Shown here one piece after another: positions 1-5,488 of a stretch of 5,488 nt of DNA. The stretch's first letter is position 1. Each line of letters begins with the position of its first letter. A model generated the notes under the pieces. The model worked only from the letters and a program-made list of their open reading frames with translations, did not search any database and was not told where the DNA came from. Source of the DNA: Candidatus Shapirobacteria bacterium (GTDB lineage: Bacteria > Patescibacteriota > Microgenomatia > UBA12405); NCBI GenBank assembly GCA_018500045.2, contig JAHBAQ020000095.1:1-5488 (forward strand), given 5' to 3'. Both the position numbers and the translations under genes were made by a program.

Positions 1-19
1 AGATGTGTATAAGAGACAG
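1..19 (+). other. Tn5/Nextera mosaic-end adapter (library artefact)
   Basis: The first 19 bases are agatgtgtataagagacag, the Tn5 mosaic end used in Nextera libraries. This is not genomic DNA. Its translation (MCIRD) supplies a false ATG at position 3 in frame with the first gene, so the apparent start of that gene is an artefact. Confidence 0.97.
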
Positions 20-1097
20 ATTTTATAGTCGAACCCAAATTGTAGTTATTTTTAGTAGTTTTCTAACCACACTGCTTTTGGGTGGTTTATATTTTTACCT
101 CAACAAAAAAAATCTTCAAAGCCTGTTACTAATGGGGATTTTAATTGGGTTTTCTTTTAATTTTCATGCCTCACTCAAACCTGTCACTTTTATCATTCTG
201 ACAATTATTTTTATCTCAGAGGTTATCAGAAAAAAAATTAAAAATATTTTATTTCTTCTCCTATCTATTATCATTAGTTTCGGTCCACGCCTTTGGTTTA
301 CTTCAATAAGTATTTTTTTTCATACATCTCGGGTAAGTAATCATCTTAACTTTGATCTTTTTTATAAATATTTTTACTCTTTGGGTGTTTGGTTTCTGAC
401 TCCAACCCAAAGTTTTTTTAAAAATAATTCTCCTTTAATTTCTCCATTATTTTTTGTTTTTGTTTTAGTTAGTTTAATTTTTATTATTTTTTATAAAAAA
501 ACAAATTTTTGGTTATTAACAATAATTCTACTTAGTTTTTCCATACCGTTCTCCAACAGCGCTGTTACTGATGGTTTAAATTTTGATCATCGCTTGGCTC
601 CGCTTTTCCCTATATCTGCCATTCTTATTGGTTTAGGTGTTGATACCTTAACCAACTTAATTAGCCATTATAAATTAAAATTTTTTTTCTTTTTCCTTCT
701 ATTTTTCTTATTTACTTATCAAACATTTTGTTTTTTTTCTCAGCGCCAAGCCGACGTCAACTGGGATAATCCATTTACTCAAGTCGACTATCTCTCAATG
801 CATTTAATTTATTTGATTTCTTCGGAGTCTCAAAATTTTTCACATAATTTATGCGTTCATACTTCACCATCAAATTTTGATTACTTTTATCTCCCTCATG
901 TTAACGAACAATATCAATTTTTCTTACCTGAATTTTCTGCAAAATTTATCTCGTCGTCTCAAATCGATGACCACACCTTAATCGTCGATGATTGCCAACA
1001 GAAGACTACCAACAAAATATATAATTATAAATGTGGTTCTAAATTCGACTTTAAATGTCCTGTTTATTATCAGAACAACTTAAATATTCATTACTAA
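20..1097 (+). CDS. C-terminal part of a polytopic membrane protein, probable GT-C fold glycosyltransferase (5' truncated)
   Basis: The reading frame is open from the adapter junction to a TAA at 1095-1097. The true start lies off the contig; the ATG at position 3 belongs to the adapter. About 358 genomic residues remain. They form a series of very Phe/Leu/Ile-rich hydrophobic segments, then a roughly 110-residue polar tail that is probably extracytoplasmic. A run reading DHRLAPLFP (Arg codon at 591-593) sits just before the last membrane segments. It parallels the MRYFLPIYP block of the next gene, and a basic residue followed by a Pro-rich helix start is common in GT-C enzymes. The tail holds four cysteines (codons at 852, 993, 1032 and 1056). 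The stop overlaps the ATG of the next gene, so the two are probably cotranscribed and functionally related. The N-terminal catalytic loop that would settle the family is missing. It could instead be a non-catalytic polytopic protein. Confidence 0.75.
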
Positions 1098-2767
1098 TGA
1101 AAACAAAAATTATTCTCATCTTAATCTTTATCTTCGGTTTTACACTTCGGCTTTGTGGTTTAAATTGGGATCAAGGTCAACACCTCCATCCGGACGAACG
1201 ATTTTTAACTATGGTTAGCAGTGATATTAGTCTTCCCAAAACTATCAGCGAGTATCTAAATCCACAAACATCCTCCCTCAATCCCTATAACCGCAATTAT
1301 AGTTTCTATGTTTATGGTTCTTTCCCAATTAGTTTGGTTAGGATAATTGCCGAGTCGTTTCATCTTGCAGATTATAACCATATTTATTTAGTCGGTCGTT
1401 ATTTAGCTCTCATTTTAGACTCACTCATTATTATTTTAATCTTTTATACTTCCCGCAAAATTACCAACTCCAACAGCTCGCTTATTGCCTCTTTTTTATA
1501 CGCCATTTGTGTTCTTCCTATCCAGTTGTCTCATTTTTTTACTGTTGATCCTTTTTTAAATTTTTTTATTTTTCTTTGTTTTTATTTTCTTCTTCAACTC
1601 CACCAAGCAAGACACCCCCTCAGAACCACCATTTTATTGTCAATCAGTTTTAGTTTTGCTCTAGCCTCAAAAATTTCTGCCGTTTATTTCAGTCCAGTTA
1701 TTCTTCTTGGATTTATTTTTACCTTCAAAAAAAACTTCAAATTATTTTTTAAATACGGTTTTATATTTTTAATCGCCACTATATTAATATTCCGTTTTTC
1801 CCAACCCCAGGTCTTTACTGATAGCAATTACTTACATTGGACAATTAACCCTCAATTTGTTTCAAATCTGAACCAGCTAAAAAAATGGGATAAAAATCCT
1901 TATTTTCCACCAGCAATTCAATGGATCAAGGTTATACCGATTATTTTCCCTCTAAAAAATATTATCTTTTGGGGTCTAGGTCTTCCTTTTGGTTTTATTT
2001 TCTTAACCTCATTCTTTTTTATTTGTTTCAATTTCAAAAGTTTTTCTCAAAAATCGAATCTTTTTTTGGTTTTATTCTGGATAGTTTTTCTATTTATTTT
2101 TCAAGGAGTCCAGGCTGTCTCTACAATGAGATATTTTTTACCTATATATCCGTTTATTTGTATTGTATCTGCTGTTTTAATTAATCTGGTTTTAAATATA
2201 AAATTTATAAAAACCCATCTCTTACTAAAATTATTAATCCTTACCCCTCTTATTGTTTACCCTCTAATGTTTTTATCCATTTTTTTAAAAGACCATACGC
2301 GTCTTTCCGCTTCTTTATGGATTTATAAAAATGTTCCCTATGGATCAGTTATCGCCACCGAATATTGGGATGATGCTTTACCTATATCAGTTGGACAATT
2401 CAGCCCATCATCTTATCAAAATCAATCAATTCATATTGCTGATGTTGAAGAAACTGATCCGTCCAAAATCAATAAAATTAAACAACAATTAAATCAATCT
2501 GATTATTATATTCTTTCCTCAAATCGTTTCTACAAACCTATCCCGGAAAACTCAGACCTTTTTCCTGAAACCACCAAATTTTATCAGTCTCTTTTTAATG
2601 GATCGTTAGGCTTCAATAAAATTGCCGAATTTTCCTCTTATCCCTGCTTCCCTCCAATTGGTAAGTCTTGGTTTTGTTTTAATGATGACCAATCAGAAGA
2701 AGCCTTTACTGTCCACGATCACCCTAAAATAATTATTTTTGAAAAATCATCTCGTAATTCTCGATAG
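1097..2767 (+). CDS. GT39/ArnT-like (GT-C) membrane glycosyltransferase with HPDE motif
   Basis: This complete protein of 556 residues has about eleven to thirteen predicted membrane segments. The family transfers a sugar from a polyprenyl-phosphate carrier to an acceptor on the outer face of the membrane. TM1 spans about residues 4-20. The first outer loop then carries DQGQHLHPDERF (25-36), with the D33-E34 pair typical of the catalytic/metal-binding acidic residues of GT39-type enzymes. Other landmarks are SHFFTVDPF (145-153), ALASKISA (188-195), MRYFLPIYPF (344-353) and a soluble tail with WIYKNVPYG (408-416), EYWDDALP (422-429) and VHDHPKIIIFEK (539-550). I chose ATG 1097 over the upstream in-frame ATG at 1055 because it puts TM1 at the N-terminus and gives a TAATG junction with the preceding gene. 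No Shine-Dalgarno sequence is visible, so translational coupling is likely. The last 35 bases overlap the convergent GT4 gene. Acceptor and donor sugar cannot be read from the sequence. Confidence 0.85.
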   Translation: MKTKIILILIFIFGFTLRLCGLNWDQGQHLHPDERFLTMVSSDISLPKTISEYLNPQTSSLNPYNRNYSFYVYGSFPISLVRIIAESFHLADYNHIYLVGRYLALILDSLIIILIFYTSRKITNSNSSLIASFLYAICVLPIQLSHFFTVDPFLNFFIFLCFYFLLQLHQARHPLRTTILLSISFSFALASKISAVYFSPVILLGFIFTFKKNFKLFFKYGFIFLIATILIFRFSQPQVFTDSNYLHWTINPQFVSNLNQLKKWDKNPYFPPAIQWIKVIPIIFPLKNIIFWGLGLPFGFIFLTSFFFICFNFKSFSQKSNLFLVLFWIVFLFIFQGVQAVSTMRYFLPIYPFICIVSAVLINLVLNIKFIKTHLLLKLLILTPLIVYPLMFLSIFLKDHTRLSASLWIYKNVPYGSVIATEYWDDALPISVGQFSPSSYQNQSIHIADVEETDPSKINKIKQQLNQSDYYILSSNRFYKPIPENSDLFPETTKFYQSLFNGSLGFNKIAEFSSYPCFPPIGKSWFCFNDDQSEEAFTVHDHPKIIIFEKSSRNSR

Positions 2768-3869
2768 TTTTAGCGTATTCAAATTTACTTAATTTACCCA
2801 TATCTTTTTGGTAAGCTCCCTTACCTTTATCCAACACTTCAACAATCTTTTTTGCCAGATCATTTTTACTTCTGTTTTTAAATAGTTCTCCCATCGCTGT
2901 TTCTTTCACTGGTATTCTCATTCCTGGTAAATTTGTCGCCACACACGGTACTCCACACTTCATTGCTTCAATTTGTACCCAACCAAATGATTCCAAAATA
3001 TCATCACTGGGTAAAACCAGTAAATCCAGCTTTTGATAAAAAACCGCCAAAAATTCTCTAGGGATGTTATCCAAAAAAACAAATCTGTCTTTTAAAATTT
3101 TTCCGTACTTTTCTAACAAATACTCGTAGTAATTTTCTCCAATTACCTTTTTTGGTCCAGCCATCAGTATTACATAATTATCGCCCAATCGTTCATCCAA
3201 AATAGTGGTTGACTCAATCAAAAGTTCTATTCCCTTTTGCTTTGCAATTCTGCCACAAAAACCAATTATATATTTTTTATTTTTAATTTCTTTTTCAATT
3301 TGTTTTGCTAAATCATTATTAGTTTCGATGCCAAATTTAATTGGCGGGTAAATCGGGTAAACTTTTTTCAAAAAATGTTTTAGCAAATAAGAATTTTCGG
3401 CATAATCTTGAGTATAAGGAATGATTCCTGTTGCCAAAATTCCCGCCACAAACTGACATACAAAAACACCACCGTCAATTATTTTATTTTTAATTCCCTT
3501 CCAAAAACTTAAATCGGTATGATGAGTCAAAAACACTTTTTTCCCCAGTAACCTAGACCAAAATGCCACCCAAACCGACTCTGGTTGAGGCAAGTGACAA
3601 TTTATTATTTCAGTTCTAAATATTTCTTTTACCGATTTCCACAAAAAAGACGGACATATTGGTCCTTTCCCGATATAAAACCAAACCGGTTCTCGAATAA
3701 TCCGAACTCCATTGATAATTTCTTCTCGAGCTGTATCTTTCATATGCCAACTGGTCAATATTGTCACCTCGTGACCACGTTTTACCAATTCTTCGGCTAA
3801 TATATTAATATAAATGGTTATCCCAGAAACATTTGGCAAATAATAAGTTGTTGTAATCAAAATTCTCAC
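2733..3869 (-). CDS. Glycosyltransferase family 4 (GT-B fold), cytoplasmic
   Basis: From a GTG at 3869-3867 this gives 378 residues, a normal GT4 length. The N-terminal half has MRILITTTYYLPNVSGI (1-17), the usual first strand and glycine loop, and RGHEVTILTS (31-40). HHTDLS (116-121) is an acceptor-side loop seen in this family. The C-terminal donor-binding half has FCGRIAKQKGIELL (204-217, with R207 and K212 expected to contact the nucleotide diphosphate) and the E-x7-E motif ESFGWVQIE (E293, E301), followed by AMKCGVPCVATNLPG. It should transfer a sugar from a nucleotide-sugar donor to a lipid or glycan acceptor on the inner membrane face; the specific sugar is unknown. The frame extends to a TTG at 3911, but that would add 14 residues ahead of the canonical MRIL start and would run through the TATAAT box, so GTG 3869 is preferred. 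It is divergent from the phosphatase gene and uses more AGA/AGG arginine codons than the plus-strand genes. Confidence 0.92.
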   Translation of the reverse strand: MRILITTTYYLPNVSGITIYINILAEELVKRGHEVTILTSWHMKDTAREEIINGVRIIREPVWFYIGKGPICPSFLWKSVKEIFRTEIINCHLPQPESVWVAFWSRLLGKKVFLTHHTDLSFWKGIKNKIIDGGVFVCQFVAGILATGIIPYTQDYAENSYLLKHFLKKVYPIYPPIKFGIETNNDLAKQIEKEIKNKKYIIGFCGRIAKQKGIELLIESTTILDERLGDNYVILMAGPKKVIGENYYEYLLEKYGKILKDRFVFLDNIPREFLAVFYQKLDLLVLPSDDILESFGWVQIEAMKCGVPCVATNLPGMRIPVKETAMGELFKNRSKNDLAKKIVEVLDKGKGAYQKDMGKLSKFEYAKTIENYEMIFQK

Positions 3870-3875
3870 TAACCG

Positions 3876-3884
3876 ATTATAACA
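3876..3884 (-). promoter_or_regulatory. Extended -10 promoter box for the GT4 gene, leaderless geometry
   Basis: On the minus strand the sequence reads TGT followed by a perfect TATAAT (3881-3876), an extended -10 element. Six bases then separate it from the GTG at 3869. A start site about seven bases past the box would fall on or beside the start codon, giving a leaderless mRNA. No Shine-Dalgarno sequence lies near the GTG. No good -35 is seen: the hexamer at a 17-base spacing is ATTATA. TATAAT arises easily in AT-rich DNA, but the matched box on the other strand strengthens the call. Confidence 0.6.
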
Positions 3885-3898
3885 ACCTATTAAACGGT

Positions 3899-3904
3899 TA
3901 TAAT
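3899..3904 (+). promoter_or_regulatory. -10 promoter box for the PAP2-YYY gene pair, leaderless geometry
   Basis: A perfect TATAAT lies exactly six bases before the ATG at 3911. Transcription starting about seven bases after the box would begin at the ATG itself, so the mRNA would be leaderless. The three bases before the box are GGT, not TGN, so it is not an extended -10. The hexamer at the -35 position (17-base spacer) is ATTATA, a weak match that coincides exactly with the opposing gene's -10 box. Confidence 0.6.
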
Positions 3905-3910
3905 AAATCA

Positions 3911-4480
3911 ATGAAGATAAAAGAAGTTTTGTTTTGGCAACCCCGGACCGACTATCTCCGTTGGTTTGAAGAAAATATTTTGGGTAAAAAAATTTTAATC
4001 ATCCTAAACTATATTATTTGGCTTTTCTTCTTTTACCTTTCCTACCTATTAATTAAAAAAGATACTAATATTTTTTGGCAAATTTTAATTGCCACTTTTA
4101 TTGCTGAAATTATCGAACGATTTGTAAAAAGAAAAATTTCTTGGTGCCGTCCTATGTTTAAGCGAAAAAATAAAACCCCTACCGGTTTAATTGATGGTTG
4201 GTATAAAACCGGGTCATTTCCTTCAGGTCATACCATTAAAGCCAGTTATTTTCTCCTTTTTATACATCAATACCAAATTTTTTCTCCTGCAATTTTTCTT
4301 TTGATTGTTATCCCACTCCTCAGTTTTAGAGTTATAGTTGGTTTCCACTATCCTATTGATATGGTTGGTGGTTTAATCATTGGTGCTATTGTTTGGCTCT
4401 TGTCTATGTGGGTCATTGCCCCAGATTTATTAAACCAGATTATTAAAACCATTTTTGACTTAGTTTTTTTTATTCAATAA
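3911..4480 (+). CDS. PAP2-family membrane lipid phosphatase
   Basis: The protein is 189 residues with about five membrane segments, and all three PAP2 signature motifs are visible. Motif 1 is K73-x6-R80-P81 (KRKISWCRP). Motif 2 is P104-S105-G106-H107 inside GSFPSGHT. Motif 3 is R140-x5-H146-x3-D150 (RVIVGFHYPID). H146 would be the phosphoryl-accepting nucleophile and H107 the general acid, with the active site near the outer membrane face. The usual Ser-Arg of motif 3 is Phe-Arg here. Members remove phosphate from lipid (pyro)phosphates. In a glycosyltransferase context the likeliest role is recycling undecaprenyl or another polyprenyl pyrophosphate carrier, but dephosphorylation of a phosphatidyl or prenyl lipid is equally compatible. 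The ATG is preceded by a TATAAT at a leaderless distance. The stop lies three bases before the next gene's ATG, in the same frame. Confidence 0.93.
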   Translation: MKIKEVLFWQPRTDYLRWFEENILGKKILIILNYIIWLFFFYLSYLLIKKDTNIFWQILIATFIAEIIERFVKRKISWCRPMFKRKNKTPTGLIDGWYKTGSFPSGHTIKASYFLLFIHQYQIFSPAIFLLIVIPLLSFRVIVGFHYPIDMVGGLIIGAIVWLLSMWVIAPDLLNQIIKTIFDLVFFIQ

Positions 4481-4483
4481 TCA

Positions 4484-5469
4484 ATGCTTCACGATTTTTC
4501 TTTCATTTTCAATTGGTGGTTAGCCATTTTTAGTCTTAGCCTTTTATCATTACCAATAACTTTTCATATTTTTTCCAAATTTTGGGACAAGGGATATATT
4601 TTTGCCAAAACTCTCTCTCTAATTTTAATTACCTATGTTTTGCTTGTTTCCGGAATTATTAAATTAATTCCATTCAATCACACCGGCCTGTCAATCGTCA
4701 TTGGTATTTTCCTAATTTTTGACATTTTATTTTTAATTCATCGTCATCGTTATCGTGATTTTTTTAAAACTTTAAAACAAAAATATTTTATTTTTTTATT
4801 TGAAGAAGCAACTTTTTTTCTTATCCTTGCTGTTTGGTCTTATATTCGTGGTTTTACTCCGGAAATTGAAGGCCTGGAAAAATATATGGATTGGGGATTT
4901 GTTAATACTGCCCTTCGATCACAATTTTGGCCACCAGTCGATATGTGGTTTTCCGGTGAAGTTATTAATTATTATTATTTTGGCCATTTAATTTTTGCTC
5001 TAATTACCAAAATTTCCGGTGTTGTTTCTTCTGTTGGTTACAATCTTTCTATTGCTACTGTCTGCTCTCTCACTTTCGCTAGTGCCTTTTCTTTAGTCTC
5101 AAACATTGTCCACCTCTCATTATTAAAAAACAATTTAAAAAAAATAATTACCGCCGGTATTATTTCGGCTCTTCTTTTAACTTTTGGCGGTAACCTTCAT
5201 TCAGTTTTTAAAATTGCCAAATTAAATTACACTCAAAACGACCAACATTTTGTTTTAACCAACAAAGCTGTTAAAAAATCCATCTCTGATTATTGGTATC
5301 CCGATGCTACCAGGTTTATTGGTCACGATCCCGAAACTCAAGACAAAACTATTCATGAATTTCCAATTTATAGTTTTGTTGTTTCCGATCTTCACGGTCA
5401 TATGAACGACATTATTGTTGTTCTCTTGTTTTTAGCTTTCCTGTTTGTTTCGTTTTATCAAAAAAATAA
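4484..5469 (+). CDS. DUF2298 / Chlor_Arch_YYY family membrane protein, N-terminal part (3' truncated)
   Basis: The frame opens at ATG 4484, three bases after the phosphatase stop, and stays open into the 3' adapter, which adds a false CLLYTS. About 328 genomic residues are present; family members normally continue for hundreds more. Three or four membrane segments (about 8-30, 42-60, 65-85, 104-120) precede a large loop with GLEKYMDWGFVNTALRS (130-146), FWPPVDMWFSGE (148-159) and the name-giving NYYYFGHL (162-169, Tyr 163-165). More helices follow, then WYPDATRFIG (271-280) and HEFPIYSFVVSDLHGHM (291-307). This order of blocks is diagnostic of the family known from Chloroflexi, archaea and candidate phyla. 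Its reaction is not established to my knowledge. The many-helix layout and acidic outer loop resemble GT-C glycosyltransferases, and here it is coupled to a lipid phosphatase. No Shine-Dalgarno sequence is seen. Confidence 0.92.
4739..4756 (+). repeat. Threefold hexanucleotide repeat inside the YYY gene
   Basis: CATCGT, CATCGT and TATCGT lie in tandem and encode HRHRYR (residues 86-91) at the end of a hydrophobic segment. By the positive-inside rule this places the loop in the cytoplasm. The repeat is short and may simply reflect selection for a basic patch. Confidence 0.5.
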
Positions 5470-5488
5470 CTGTCTCTTATACACATCT
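5470..5488 (-). other. Tn5/Nextera mosaic-end adapter, reverse orientation (library artefact)
   Basis: The last 19 bases are the exact reverse complement of the first 19 and form the opposite Nextera adapter junction. Read in the frame of the YYY gene they give the false C-terminus CLLYTS. The genomic sequence ends at 5469. Confidence 0.97.

Larger units (their letters stand above)
3871..3907. repeat. Imperfect direct repeat, 21-base period, in the divergent promoter region
   Basis: The 16 bases at 3871-3886 match those at 3892-3907 at 12 positions. The core is CGATTATAA (3874-3882) against CGGTTATAA (3895-3903). The period of 21 bases is two helical turns, so the copies would face the same side of the DNA. 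The same region holds an inverted pair, TAACCG (3870-3875) and CGGTTA (3895-3900). It could be an operator for one regulator of both genes, or the by-product of two -10 boxes in AT-rich DNA. Confidence 0.35.

Noticed and set aside
3..20. ATG at position 3 as the start of the first gene
   Set aside because: It lies within the adapter; the protein is cut by the contig edge.
666..745. Long T runs as slippage or frameshift sites
   Set aside because: They encode Phe-rich membrane helices and the frame stays intact through them.
1055..1096. Upstream in-frame ATG for the GT39-like gene
   Set aside because: It adds 14 polar residues before TM1 and a 43-base overlap with the preceding gene; ATG 1097 gives the normal N-terminus and a stop-start overlap.
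2116..2123. CTGTCTCT inside the GT39-like gene as an internal adapter junction
   Set aside because: Only eight bases match the adapter and the conserved reading frame continues through it, so it is chance and not a chimera.
1921..2184. 87-codon open frame inside the GT39-like gene
   Set aside because: It is an out-of-frame shadow of a clearly conserved membrane protein, with no recognisable family.
2790..2815. Short inverted repeat (TTACCC / GGTAA) as a terminator for the GT39-like gene
   Set aside because: The stem is about five A/T-rich pairs, no T-run follows it, and it lies within the GT4 coding region.
3585..3800. 71-codon open frame opposite the GT4 gene
   Set aside because: It is antisense to a well-supported enzyme and has no family features.
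3870..3911. TTG at 3911 as the start of the GT4 gene
   Set aside because: The 14 extra residues precede the canonical MRIL strand and would be encoded across the promoter region; GTG 3869 fits better.
4800..4991. 63-codon open frame with a hydrophobic start
   Set aside because: It overlaps the YYY gene in another frame, across that gene's most conserved motifs.
1..5488. Perfect 19-base terminal inverted repeats suggesting a transposon
   Set aside because: The sequence is exactly the Tn5 mosaic end of sequencing adapters, lies at the very contig ends, and there is no transposase gene inside.

Overview
The window is one short, AT-rich contig with the 19-base Tn5/Nextera mosaic end at each terminus (1-19, and its reverse complement at 5470-5488). 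Only 20-5469 is genomic. The insert is almost wall-to-wall coding. It has single-digit gaps or overlaps between genes, many Phe/Ile/Leu-rich membrane proteins, no convincing Shine-Dalgarno sequences and TAA/TAG stops with no in-frame TGA. This style fits a small-genome, uncultivated bacterium of the Patescibacteria/CPR type (Microgenomates-like would be my guess). No marker gene is present, so the assignment is inference only.

Layout. 20-1097 (+) is the C-terminal part of a polytopic membrane protein, probably a GT-C fold glycosyltransferase, cut at its 5' end by the contig edge. 1097-2767 (+) starts on its stop codon (TAATG, 1-base overlap) and is a complete GT-C/GT39-like polyprenyl-phosphate-sugar-dependent glycosyltransferase with the HPDE loop motif. 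2733-3869 (-) is a GT-B, family 4 cytoplasmic glycosyltransferase. It converges on the previous gene with a 35-base tail-to-tail overlap. 3870-3910 is a compact divergent promoter region with a perfect TATAAT exactly 6 bases ahead of each start codon, which suggests two leaderless transcripts. 3911-4480 (+) is a PAP2-family lipid phosphatase. 4484-5469 (+) is the N-terminal part of a DUF2298/Chlor_Arch_YYY membrane protein. It runs off the 3' end, so it has no stop codon in the window.

Together the genes look like a lipid-linked glycan module. The GT4 enzyme would act on a sugar acceptor in the cytoplasm. The GT-C enzymes would transfer sugars from a polyprenyl-phosphate carrier on the outer face of the membrane. 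The PAP2 phosphatase would recycle the carrier or dephosphorylate a related lipid. The YYY protein, whose function is not established, is coupled to the phosphatase. The families are read from visible motifs; the pathway is inference. I see no RNA genes, CRISPR array, real mobile element or non-coding stretch over 50 bases.
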